Part shown: positions 1 through 10,987 of the stretch, piece after piece
Numbering within the stretch: the stretch's first letter is position 1
Layout: each line of letters begins with the position of its first letter
NCBI GenBank assembly: GCA_016858145.1
Contig: JAEHOE010000058.1
Location: 186,001-250,000 of the forward strand
DNA length: 64,000 nt
Source of the DNA: Edaphochlamys debaryana
Lineage: Eukaryota > Chlorophyta > Chlorophyceae > Chlamydomonadales
Direction: 5' to 3'
The notes under the pieces: generated by a model
What the model saw: the letters and a program-made list of their open reading frames with translations, nothing else
What the model was told of the DNA's origin: nothing
Databases searched by the model: none
Made by a program: the position numbers and the translations under genes

Positions 1-135
1 AGGGGAGGGGAGGGGAGGGGAGGGTTGGAGAAAGGAGGGTGGCGGGGTGGAGGAGTGGTGCGAAATGTGGGGCGGGGCGGCGGGCGTTGGAGGAGTGGCG
101 ACGAGAAGTGTGGGACGGGGCGGCGGGTGTTGGAT
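1..135. repeat. G-rich simple and short tandem repeat
   Basis: The window opens with AGGGG pentamers (about 1-25). These are followed by two imperfect copies of a roughly 45-bp unit containing GGAGGAGTGG and GGGGCGGCGGG(C/T)GTTGGA (about 50-92 and 92-135). It is purine-rich on the plus strand and probably intronic or 3' flanking to the YbaK-type gene on the minus strand. It is not a telomere repeat of the known green-algal type. Confidence 0.6.
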
Positions 136-213
136 GGGGGTGTATGGGAGCCGACCTGCAAGGGGGCACGACTGACTGTCACGCACATGCGGCCAGCCCT
201 TTCCGCCCGTTAC

Positions 214-1962
214 CAGATGCTTAGCGCCGGCGGAATACGTCTGGATGAGGTGGAACTCGGCAGAGAAGCACTTGAGGCCCAACTGCACACAGCGCCTGCG
301 CGCCCGTTGCTTCCCATCCCAAAGCGCGCGTCCCCTTGTCCTCCGGCCCTTCCAGCACCCATGTCATGTGTGCACGTGCCGGGAGACCGGCTGCACGCAC
401 CTGTACGATGACGCAGTAGTACTTGGAGTGGTACGGGTCCGACCAGTCCTGCGGATGAGAAGCCGGCGGACAGGGCCAAGGGGCATGGCGAGCGGCTTGC
501 TGCTGAGCTTCCTCCCCTTCCCCTTCCCCCTCCCAAGGCCGCGAGGCGCCTTTCCCGGACCCTTCCCTTTCCCTTGTTCCTTCACCCGTGGGCAACCCTT
601 CCCGCGCCTGCCCCCCACCCCTCCCGCGTCCCGCCCCACCTTGACGCTCTCATGCGCCCGCGTGTTCTCCATGACGATGCTCTTGCACAGGTGGTCCACG
701 GAGGGGGCGGACAGGCACTCGCGCCGGAACTCGAGCGGCTGGTCTGCAGGGGGCGGGGGAGCAGGGAGGAGACAGCGGTGAGGGATTTGCGGCTGAAGCT
801 GCTTCGCAGGCCGAGCCCAGGGTGGGAAGGGTGATCGGGTCTCAGGGCACACGGGATGCACCCGCGCGGTCCCCCCTGCTCCCTCTAGCGGTGGCGCTCT
901 GCCCCACCGCAGGCTCAAGCGGCCGGCTTACCGTAGTAGTCTTCCGGTACGAAGGAAGAAGCAGAGCAGGGGGAGCAAGGGGCAATAGGGAACGGGGCAG
1001 GGCTGAGTTTCGCATTTCTCCCTTTTGCAGCCGGCCCCACGCCCAGCGCCGAGCCCTTACCCCAGGCTGGAATTCATCTTCCACCCTCCCGCTTCCCACG
1101 CCCTCGGCCAGCTCCCGCAGCTGCCTCTCTGCACCGGCCACTCGTACCCCACCTGACGTGCACAGTCCCGCTACACCCATCCCCGGCTGGCCTTCCCCGC
1201 GTGGCTGCAACCCTCTCCCCCAGCATCATCCCCCAGATCCCCGCCACCGTAGTAGTCCGCCGGCACGCGCACGAACCGCGCCCAAGACACGTTGCCCTTG
1301 TCGATTAGCTCCTGCTCCAGCCGCTGCTGCGTGGGGCTGGCGCCGGGGGTCACGGACACGCCCGGGCCCTTGGGGTGCGCCGGCGGGGCCGGGGCAGCGG
1401 CCGCCGCTGCGGGGGCAGCTGGCGTGGGCGCCTGAGCGTAAAGCGGGGGGAGTAGAGGGGAGGAAGGGGCCGTGGGGCGGAGGCAAGCGATGTGGCCAAG
1501 AAATGTTACGGTACGCGTTGTGGCATTGCGGAGCCGCAGATGGCCTTTCCCAGACTGACAAGGGCCCTTCCCCTGGGTTCTTCAGGCACATCCAGAGCAG
1601 CTTAGAACAGGCCTTCCTCCCCCAGGTCACAGCACGTCTTATCAACCGGCCTAGCGCCAGCAGGGTTTGAGGAGGCTCCCCGACGCCCAAGCGTGCCCCT
1701 TGCGTCCCCCTGCCCGCCTCCAACGGCAGGGCTTGCGCGCCTGGGGGCTGGGGACAGACTGGGGACCAGACTGGGGGCTGGGGACTGGAGCGGCCCTGCA
1801 ACATCTCACCCCTGCACCCAAAGCCGCAGCCAGCCGCTCTATCCTCTGAAGGATAGCTCGTTGGCGCTGGCAGACGAACTCGGGGGAGTGCTCCAGGGCT
1901 TTGAGTCGCTCATCAATCGCCGCGAAGCGCGCAGCGAGCGCTGCGGCACGGTCGGACGCCAT
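214..1962 (-). CDS. YbaK/ProX aminoacyl-tRNA-deacylase-domain protein (5' part, 3' end outside window)
   Basis: Five exons fit in phase: 1962-1810, 1431-1248, 743-640, 448-401 and 282-214. The start ATG at 1962 opens a helical N-terminus (MASDRAAALAARFAAIDERL). An Ala/Pro linker follows, then the conserved core: W-A-R-F-V-x-V-P-x-D-Y-Y, then DQPLEFRRECL, SVDHLCKSIVMENT and HSKYYCVIVQ. From memory this resembles plant YbaK/aminoacyl-tRNA-synthetase-associated-domain proteins, which have V-P-S-D-Y-Y and H-H-L-C-K-S-I-V-L-V-N-T at the same places. Proteins with this fold hydrolyse mischarged aminoacyl-tRNAs; the exact substrate here cannot be inferred. The C-terminal half of the domain must lie left of base 1, and the last exon is the least certain. 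It is divergently transcribed from the PPP1R42-like gene, with 196 bp between start codons. Confidence 0.72.
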
Positions 1963-2158
1963 TCTACCCCCAGCGGCTACCCCAAAGTGGCTACGAGTGG
2001 AAGAGTGAAATGCGGGTGGCTGTGCGGAGCGAACTCCCTTGCGGCAGTACTGCCACGCTCATCTGAGCGCGTACTTGCAAGTGTCACCTCGCTGCTGCTT
2101 GTTGACAGGAGATAGTAAAACACAACGCATCACGTATGGACCGTGTATTGCGACAAGC
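1963..2158. promoter_or_regulatory. Short divergent intergenic region (candidate bidirectional promoter)
   Basis: Only 196 bp separate the start codons of the YbaK-type gene (-, 1962) and the PPP1R42-like gene (+, 2159). Both 5' UTRs and both promoters must lie here or overlap the neighbour. No TATA box was identified with confidence. Confidence 0.45.
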
Positions 2159-5004
2159 ATGTCGCATTGGGAGCCGCTAGACGAGCGGGTGCTTCTCCAG
2201 GAGAACAGCATAGCTCCGGGAGCCTACCTAGACAACTCCTCGCCCCAGGAACACCAGGTGTGTTGTCAGCTCCCAGTTATAGCCAGGCTGGCCGGGAGGA
2301 CCAGCAGCGGCGTCGGCCTGGGCACATGTGGGATGCCTCCCGTGCCGGCATCTCCCGCCGGCAGCGTTCCTCCGGCACCCCTCACACCCCCGCTCGCTGA
2401 AGCGTGGCAGGGCAACTGTCACGGCAAGCACGTCAGCGCAGCCTCTCAGCTCAGCCCCTCTCTCCGCCTGTCCCCTGCTACCCGCCTCAACTCTGGCAAA
2501 CCTGCTCGGCCCGCAGGCACCCCAGAATGCCTTCGCGGATGCAAGCGAGAGCGGGCAGTCCTCCCTGGACGGCCGACACGGGGCAGCAGGTGCGGCTGCC
2601 GAGCGACTGGCGTGGCCTGCGGGCGCCGTGGGCGGTGGCAGACGTAGGCCGGGGGCGGTGCAGCCCTCCCATGGGGCTACGAGCAGGCCCCAACGCACTC
2701 CTAACAGTCTTGAGCTCACCCACTTCTCCGCCCCCTTCGCGCACCCCACTCCCTCTCTCCCAGGCGGCGGGCGGGAGATCAGCCGGGAGATGATCCTTCG
2801 CTCCATCGAGCGGCAGGGCACCAAGAAGCGGCCGCACGTGCACTCCGAGGACCCGCACGCCGAGGACAAGTTCCTGGCCGCCCAGTCGCACCTGCGCCTC
2901 AACGGCCTGCATGTGGGCCGCATCGCCAACCTGGCGCCGCTCAAGACGCTCGAGGTGGGATTGCTGGGCTGTGTTTTGGACTTTGTAGCGTGTGGTGTGG
3001 TGTGGTGTGCTTGGCTTGCACTGGGTGTGGTGAGGTTGTGCGTGCGGAAAGGTTTAAGGGATCTGCGAGGGCGCTTGCATGTGCTCTTGCTTCGGAGCGG
3101 CCGGCGTGTTGTGGGATGCAAGCCACCTCCGTTTCGTGAATGGGATCTGCAAGCCGGCTTCTTGCCGCGCCGTGCTGATGCCGACCCGTACCGCGCAGGT
3201 GCTGTATCTGTACGACAACCAGATCACGGTGATGGAGAACTTGTCGGTGCTGCGGCGCCTCACGCACCTGTACCTGGCCAACAACTCCATCAGCGCCATC
3301 CAGGGCCTGGCCGGCATGAAGTTCCTGCAGAAGCTCTACCTCGAGGGCAACTGCGTGCAGGTGCGCGTGTAATGGAGGGGGCGTGGGGCAGCCGGGGGCG
3401 GAGGCACTGGCCTCGCTCCGGTTCCGTTGGGGCTGAAACAGTCTGTGTCCCTCGCTTGATCCAGCCCCTTTGCTTCCGTGCCCTCGTCATCCCTTGCCTT
3501 GGGGGCGGACATCCCAGCCTGCGGGCTACACATAGCTACAATGTGCTCCCCTCCCACCCGCTCAAAGCACCGCACTCCCCGCCCCTCTCCCACCTGCCAC
3601 GTCCCACCTTCCCTCCTCCCACCCTTCCCCCCCGCCAGGTGGTGTCCGGCCTCGAGGCGGTGCCCTCCCTGGAGGAGCTGCACCTCTCCAACCAGCGCCT
3701 GCCGCCGGGCGCGGGGCTCACCTTCGACCCCGCCTCCGTGGCCGCGCTGGCGCCCTCGCTCCGCATCCTGGCCGTGTCCTCCTGCGGCCTCACCTCAGAC
3801 ACCCTGGCCCCCGTGGCGGGGCTGCCGCGGCTGAGGCGCCTGGACGCGGCGCACAACGGCGTGGACAGCGTGGAGGCGCTGGAGGGGGTGGTGGGGCGCA
3901 TGGCGGTGCTGGGGAACCTGGACCTGAGGGGGAACCCCGTGTGCAAGCAGGCGAGCGGGCGGAGGGGGCGGGGGAGAGGGAGAGGGGGAGAGGGAGAGGG
4001 AGGGGGGTGTGTGACACGCAGCGCGGGCTGGCGCGTGGGGGCTCGGGAAGAGGGGCGGGGGTTGCGGGCGCGGTGCGATGCAGGGCTGACCACCCTCCGA
4101 ACTCAAGCGGGGTTCATGAGGTGGCGCACACCAGCCTTCCTCACCGCACATTCCGGCGACTAACAGTCCTGCTTCCCCCCCCCCCCCGCGCGCAGCCCAA
4201 GTACCGGGACAACGTCATCCTAATGAACGACGCAGTGCAGACGTTGGACGACGAGCCGGTGGGTTCCCCGTTGTGGGATGGGGATGTGGGGGATGGACTT
4301 GGGAATTCACTTGGGGGTGGGGCTGGGGGAGGACGAGGAGTGAAGGCCCATTGTCGGGGCCAGCAGGCATAGGCGGCTCTGCTGCCTGACTTGCCCATCA
4401 CCCCGTCTCCCGCCACTCAGGCTCCGCCTCCCGCGCCTCTTGAGCCAGTACACAAAGCGTGTCAGCGCCCTCCCCCCCCTTACCTCCTTGACCGCCCGCC
4501 TGCCTGCCCCTCGCCTCCGCACCCCACCCCGTTCAGGTCACGACCCAGCAGCGAGAGTTCCTGCTGCGGCTGCACATCCGGCGCATGAAGAATGCCCTGG
4601 CGGCGGAGATGAAGGGCGGCGGGGAGGAGCCGCAGCAGTCGCAGCACGGCGGGGCAGGGGGGGCGGGGCAGGGGCCTTCGCACGGCCACGCGCCGGGGCT
4701 GGGCGGGGGCCTGGAGGGGCAGGGGCAGGCGCACGGGCAGGGGCAGGACCCGCGCGGGCCGCAGGGCATGCACCTGCCGCACAGCGCCAGCGGGATATCG
4801 GGGTCGAGCCGGCTGCCGCCGCGGACGGGGGGCTTCAACCAGCCGCACGCGAGCGCGACTGTGCCGGGCGGGGCGGGGGGAGCGTCCGGGGCGCAGCGGG
4901 GGCTGTCTCGCAACGCCAGCGGCGGCAGCCGAGGAGGCAGCGGCAGGGGTGGGGTGGCGGCGGTGACTCTGGGAATGGATGGCATGTCCCTGTCGTCGAG
5001 GTGA
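2159..5004 (+). CDS. PPP1R42: PPP1R42 (LRRC67/TLLR)-like leucine-rich-repeat protein
   Basis: Seven exons join in frame: 2159-2257, 2517-2589, 2764-2954, 3199-3360, 3639-3950, 4196-4258, 4537-5004. The product is 455 aa. Leucine-rich repeats (about residues 100-290) include VLYLYDNQIT, THLYLANNSIS and KLYLEGNCV. The diagnostic segment NQRLPPGAGLTFDP and the cap GNPVCK followed by PKYRD match animal PPP1R42 (NQRLPLG..L.FDP; GNPVCLKPKYRD) as I remember it. The Gly/Gln-rich tail (about 310-455) is unlike the animal protein. In animals PPP1R42 is a protein-phosphatase-1 regulatory subunit at centrosomes and basal bodies, so a role in flagellar assembly or the microtubule-organising centre is likely. 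The first two exons (33 codons and 24 codons plus 1 nt) are supported only by phase and splice consensus. Intron 5 starts with GC (CAG/GCGAGC at 3951), not GT. Confidence 0.9.
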
Positions 5005-6952
5005 GGGCCGGCTACGGACGGCATGGAGCCGTTCAGTCCGCAGTAACACATGCTGTGCTCCGCGCTAGCGGCGATACGCTGATGCCGGAAATGGGAGGGG
5101 TTGGGTACTGAAGGCGCATGCCGTTGCTCAGTGGTGTTCAGAATGCCATGGGGGAGAACGGGCGGGTCTGCATGTGGCGGGTCTGCTGTTAGGTGGGTAA
5201 CAGAGCGAGAATTGTAGCGGGGGTCACGGCATGACAAAGCGGACGCGTTGCATGCACGGGCGGGCGCGGGCAACGGTGGGGTTCCTCAAATTCTTTGGGG
5301 CGGCGTGGGGAGGGGTGCAGACTAGAAGGCAGCGTAGAGTTGCGAGTCGTAGCTGATAGCCTTCGGCTGGATGAGGCAGGTGAAGAGGGAACAGGTGATC
5401 AAGCCTGCACAGGCGCCAGTGCTCAGCAGGCAGAGGCGGTAGGGAGCTGGTGAAATTGAGTGCAACGGCAATATGGCATACCAACGCCTGCTCACACTTT
5501 TGCCTTGTCGTTATGAGCCTGATTGGGACAAGCGGGGCAGAGCGGGGCAGCGGGAACTCGTGAAGAACTGTGAGGCTGGCGACTTGAGGACTAGGAACCC
5601 TCCGGTTAACACGGAACGACACGATACACCTGTTCCCCCTGCCCCCTTCACGCTCACCCCCCCCCGCCCCTGCGAACGTCGATGCGACCTTAACAGCAAC
5701 CCTCTTACGCCCCCGCAAAATGCACCTATGCCACGGGGCACTGCTTGCTACAAGCGCTGGCGCTAAGGGTCTACGGGCCGGGTGCGCCGAGTGCGGCTCC
5801 GTCGGCTGGCGCGCTCCTAGCCGCTGCACGGAGCACGCGCGCTTGGGGCGTCGCTTTCCAGACAACCAATACGCTATACGCGCCAAGCCAAGACGAGTCT
5901 GGAAATGGCGACGTCCGCTTTGGGCGGTGGGCCTCCGTCCGGCGTGCATGCTCCTCAACCGCCCCTGTTTCAGACGTGCCGCAGACCCCACAGCCGCTTC
6001 CTCACAGCAATATCGTTCACTGCGCCGTCCTCATTTAGATAAGGCCGCTGCTGGCCGTGCTTCTAGTCCATTTCATAGTGAACGCAGCATCGCGACCATC
6101 GGTGGTGTCCTACACAGCCGCGGCCGGGTTAACAGGCCCGTGCCGGGCTGACGCCTTGTACATTAGCAACAGCGACCGCAGTCGCAAGCGGAGGAGGCGG
6201 ACGTCCCCGGCGGGCTCCCCAGCTCTCCCGAAGCGGTGCGCGGAGGCAGCTGGAGCTTGTCGTGTCCAGGCTTGCTTGCAAGTCTGAGCGCGCTCAGGTG
6301 GGGCTAGTCGCGGGGTCTGGGGGGCAGGGCTCAATGGCGCTATTGCGACCCGCGGCCGCGGCTGCAGCCGGCGTCTTCGCCCGGCGTTCAGCCCCAGCCA
6401 TACGTGGAAAGAGCTTCCTTCCCATGGGCTCGCGGGTTTGGCCCTGGAGCCCCGAAACCGGCCCGGCCCTGTTTCACCGGCGGAGAGGGCTCGGCTGCCG
6501 GTTCGCTCCCGGAAGCAGAAACCACAGCCCCAGGGACGTTTACTAGACGTCAATATGCACCTCTTGGGGTAGCCTGAGGCCGCGACTGCCGCGGGCAGGG
6601 GTGGGTGTTGTGCCCGCGCTGATGGAGCAAGATACTAGCGTCGCCCTCGCCAAATGACCCCCAGGCCCACTTCCGACCGGGTCACCTGCGCTGGGAATGC
6701 TCTCGGGCTCCTTATCAGGCTCGGCAGGTTGTTTCAGACCAAGTGGGGCAGACTATATGACGCCTGGCCAGGTGCGCAGACTGTGCTTCCGCAAGGCACA
6801 TGCACCCCTTGGCACGTTACTTGTGCTTTCGGAGTGGTCGCGAGGGTTTGTCGGAAGGGCGTTGCTGAGGTGCGCTGGCGTCGGTCGCGCAGGGCACTGG
6901 GCTCGCCGCGGGCCAGCATTCCCACACGCTTTCAAGCGAGACGCTGGCCTCG
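5005..6952. other. Intergenic: PPP1R42 3' region and Mei2-like upstream region
   Basis: No open frame here shows family resemblance or compatible splice sites. It must contain the PPP1R42 3' UTR and the 5' UTR/promoter of the Mei2-like gene. I found no TGTAA downstream of 5004 that would place the polyadenylation site. Confidence 0.5.
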
Positions 6953-9900
6953 ATGTATGAGCCTTCTACGGACCGCTCGAGGGGTGAGTTGCGCCCCCGC
7001 CGCCGTTGATGGTCCGTCAGAAGTGCAACATCCTGACCCGCCCGGTCTGCAGGCGTCACCTCGGAGGCGGGTAGCCTGCAGCAGCAGTCGTCGATGATGA
7101 AGAACGCCTCAGATCCCAGCCTGAGGTCGACCGGAAGTAGTTTCGCGGACCTCGGCGACGCCGCGTACAGGTCGGCAACTTGAAACCGTCGCGCAACGAC
7201 TCGAGCTTCACGCAAGCGTCGCGTTACTAACGGCTCCTGGTGTCGACTTTACTTGCAGGCACGCGGGCGGGTACGCCCGTCATGAGGAGGACATCTTTAG
7301 CGCTGTCGGGGGCATGGAGCTGGGGGATGCGGAGCTGGACTCGATGGGCGCGGATGTGGCCAGCACAAGCGGCCACGAGCCACACTCCGAGCCCTCGCGC
7401 ACCCTATTTGTCAGACACATCAGCCCCACGGCGACGGACGAGGAGCTGCACGCCATGTTCAAGGTGTGTGCCAAAGGGGCGTGCCTTCCCGCGCAGCCGC
7501 ACCTGTGCCCCAAGCCTTGCGTTGTTGGCCCTGAGCCAGGGTTGGGGCATGCCTAGGTGCTGCTTCTGACGCATTCGTACCTGCAGGTGTTTGGCGACGT
7601 ACGCCACATCTACACGGTCAGCAAGCACCGCGGCTTCGTCATGGTCACGTACTTTGACCTCCGCGCAGCCGCGCGAGCTCAGGCGGCCCTGCACGGCGCC
7701 CCCCTTTCGGGGACCCCGCTGGAGGTGACGTTCTGCGCGCCCAAAGGGGACGCCACGGTCAACCAGGTGGGGCCGAAGCCTAGGTGGTGGCAGGGAGGCA
7801 TGAAGGGAGGGAGCTGATGTGGGTTGTCTCAAGCCGCGACCAGTTGCCATGTGGGTCGAGCCGCTCGGTTGTTCACCCACGCCTCGACTACAGCAGGCCG
7901 CTGGCTGGCAGCTCCCCGCTATCCCTCTTCCCGCCTTCCCTCAAACTACCCCCATACTCCACGCCCAGGGCACGGTAACGGTGTTCAACCTCGACCCGGA
8001 CACGTCGAACGACCACCTGGTGTGGCTGTTCCACAAGTTCGGGGACGTGAAGGACATCCGGGAGTCGCCCGACCGCTCCAACCAGAAGTTCATCACCTTC
8101 TTCGACACGCGGCACGCATTAGCGGCCCTGCGCGCCATGAACAAAGCTGAGCACCTCGGGAAGCTGCCCGCCAACATCACGCCGCAGCTGGCAGCCTCAC
8201 TCTCGCAGATGACCATGCACGACACCAGTGGCGCGGCGGCAGCGGCCATGGAGGTGGGGGCGGCGGCGTAGCGAGCGCGGAGCGATGTGGAGCGGGGGCA
8301 ATGAGGGCGGCGGGATAGCCGCTGGACAGGGCCATGCCCATGGGTTGCTTGGCTTGGCTTGCGACTGCCCTTGGTTGCGCGTATGGGCAGACAAGGCGGC
8401 GAGGACCGTAGAGGTTGCATGGTGACTTGGCCTGGGCTCATTTGAAGCTGTTGCTTGGGCTGGGCCCACCCGCCCGCGAAGCATGCCGCGCACCTTATCT
8501 ACTGTTCCCTGACCAGCCCTATCGATGCTCCTCACCAGCCCTATCGATGCTCCCTCCATAACGCAGGCACAGCAGCGGCAGCACTACGCTGCTGGCGGCG
8601 GGCCCCCGCCGGTGCCGCCGGGCTCCTGGGACCCCTCGACGGCCCCCTCCATGGACGCCCTGTACGCGGCCCAGGCGCAGGCCCAGGCGCAGGTGGCGGC
8701 TCTGGCGGCCAGCAAGGGCCACCCGCCGTCGCGCGCCTCCTCGCAGCCGGGGACCACCTCCCCCAGCCCGCTGCCGGGAACATCGCCAGCGGGGCCTGCC
8801 TACCTCGGGCAGCGAGGGCAGCAGGACCAGCAGGTGGGTGCTCAGCAGGGGCCTGTCGTGTGCTGGGGCTGGGGGCTATTTTATTCCAGGGAATGGACGC
8901 TGCATTGCGTGGGAAGCTACACTACCGAAGCAGTAGCTGCAGGGCCAACCCGCTCTCCGTGTCCCTTCTCCCCACCCTCACAGCAGCTGGCCGCGCCCCT
9001 GGGCATGAAGTACCCTCACCCGCACGGCGGCATGCCGGGGCCCTCGGGCCACCCGCACCCGGGCATGGAGGGCATGCAGGGCTCGGGCGGCCCGCCCTCG
9101 GCCGCGGGCTCGGTGCGTGGGAACATGCACGTCTCGGACTCAGCCTCCTCCATGTCCTCGGTCGCCGGGCCAGGGGCAGCCGCCAGCCACCTCCTGGCCG
9201 TGGCTGCCGCCGCGGGCCGCAGCCCCCTGGGCGTGGGCCCGCACGGGCCGCACGGCCACTCGCACGGCCACAAGGCCGTGCCCTCGCTCGCGACGCTGTC
9301 GGAGGCGCAGGCGCTGGAGGAGCAGGCGGCGCAGGCGGGGCTGTACGCGGCGGCGGCGAACTCCATGCTGGCCGCCGGCGGCGGCGGGGCAGGTGACGGC
9401 GGCGGCGGGGCGGCGGACGTGAACGCCACCGCGAGCATGCTCATGGGCCTGCAGCTTGGGGCCACGCCGGAGCAGCAGCTGTGGGCGCTGCAGCAGATGG
9501 CGGGCGCCGCTGCCGTACAGGGCGGCGCCGCCAACGCGGCCATGTGGAACGCGGCCGCCGCCGCCAACTCCCTGTACGGCCCCGGCGCCCAGGCCGCCGC
9601 CGCCGCCAACCTGCAGGCCTTCCGGCTGCAGCAGGAGCTGCAGGTGCGGCAGCAGCAGCAGCAGCAACAACAGCAGCAGCAGCTGGCGCTCGCGGCCAAC
9701 CTCGCCACGCTGCAGGGCCAGGCCCTGTCGGCGGCGGAGCTCAACGCGGCGGCGGCCCAGCTGCTGCATATGGCAGGCCTGGGGCAGGCGCTGGGGCAGC
9801 AGTCGGCGGCCGCCTACCTGCAGCCCGCGGCGGCGGCAGCCGCCGCCAGCCTCGCCGGCGTGGGCGGGCTAGCTGGGCTCAGCGCGGCGGGGCTCGGCGG

Positions 9901-10987
9901 GCTCAGCAACGCGGCGGCCGCACAGCAGCTGCTGCAGCAGGCCATGGGCATGGGCGGCCTCGGGGCGCTCGGGTCGATGCAGGCGGCGCTGGCCGGCCAG
10001 GGCGGCTCGGCCGGGCGGCTGGGCTCCTCCTACGGCTCGCTCGGCTCCCTGGGCGGCGGGCACGGCGGGCCGCACGGCCATCACGCGCACCACGGCGCCG
10101 GCGGCGGCCGCGACGGCGGCGCCGGCAGCCGCGGCGGCGGCCGGCTCTCGCGTCGTACGACGGATCCCGCCGCCGAGCTGGAGCGCAAGATGCAGCAGGA
10201 GAAGCTGTACGCGCTGGATCCCGTCAAGATCCGCTCCGGCGAGGACAAGCGCACCACGCTCATGGTCAAGAACATCCCCAACAAGTACACGCAGAAGATG
10301 CTGCTGGCCACCATCGACGAGCAGTTCAAGGGCTGCTACGACTTCTTCTACCTGCCCATCGACTTCAAGAATAAGTGCAACGTGGGCTACGCCTTCATCA
10401 ACATGATCAACCCATTCGACATCATCGCGCTCGTGGAGCGCTTCAACAACCGCCGCTGGGAGCGCTTCAACTCGGAGAAGGTCTGCTCCATCTCATACGC
10501 CCGCATCCAGGGCCGCGCCGCGCTCGTCGCGCACTTCCAGAACTCCTCGCTGATGCACGAGGACAAGCGCTGCCGGCCCATCCTCTTCACGGCCAACGGC
10601 ACGGAGACCACGGACCCCGAGGCCTTCCAGAACGACCCCTCCCTGGTGGGGACGGGATCTGGGTCGGGCGCGGGCCCATCTGGGTCGGGGTCGGCATCTG
10701 GGTCGGCCTCGGCCTCCGCCGCCGGCAGCGTCAGCGGCCAGGCGGGCGGCGGCTCGGGCTCGGGCGCTGGGCCGTCGATGCTGGGTCCGGGAGGCCAGCA
10801 CGGCAGCGCGGTCTCGGTCGGCGGCGGGCCAGGGGCGGCGACGGTAACCGGGCCGGCCCGGCTCCGAGCTGCTGCGGCCGCGGCGGCCGCCGCGTCGAGT
10901 GGCAGCATCGCGAGCGCAAGCCAGGGGCAGCTGCATGGGGAGGACGGCGGCGCGGGCGCGGGCGGGGCGGCGGGCAGTGTGGATTAG
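6953..10987 (+). CDS. Mei2-like RNA-binding protein, three RRMs
   Basis: Seven exons in phase: 6953-6983, 7053-7170, 7259-7463, 7587-7766, 7969-8253, 8567-8833, 8984-10987. The product is 1029 aa. RRM1 (about 95-175) starts EPSRTLFVRHISP and contains KHRGFVMVTYFD. RRM2 (about 179-255) starts GTVTVFNLDPDTSNDHL. These adjoin as in plant Mei2-like (AML) proteins. The C-terminal RRM3 (about 785-885) carries the Mei2 signature: TTLMVKNIPNKYTQ, GYAFINM and the W-E-R-F-N-S-x-K-V-C segment. A roughly 420-residue Ala/Gly/Gln-rich linker with a near-pure Gln run (about residues 583-595) separates RRM2 and RRM3; a Gly/Ser/Ala tail follows. Mei2 RRM3 binds RNA, and family members act in meiotic entry (fission yeast) and in plant meristem and meiosis control. 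The role here (gametogenesis, or mRNA fate generally) is inference. The start ATG at 6953 is the first giving an in-phase path into exon 2. Confidence 0.93.

Noticed and set aside
1..25. Telomeric or subtelomeric repeat
   Set aside because: The AGGGG pentamer run is short and is followed directly by a gene; known green-algal telomeres use TTTTAGGG or TTTAGGG.
2328..2760. Very long plus-strand frame (2328-4163) as a single PPP1R42 coding exon
   Set aside because: It reads through introns with non-conserved sequence. The conserved repeats require splicing, and the exon models give the family sequence.
9016..9769. Cys- and Leu-rich minus-strand frames with poly-Cys/poly-Leu runs
   Set aside because: Complement of the CAG/CAA run and Ala-rich linker of the Mei2-like gene.
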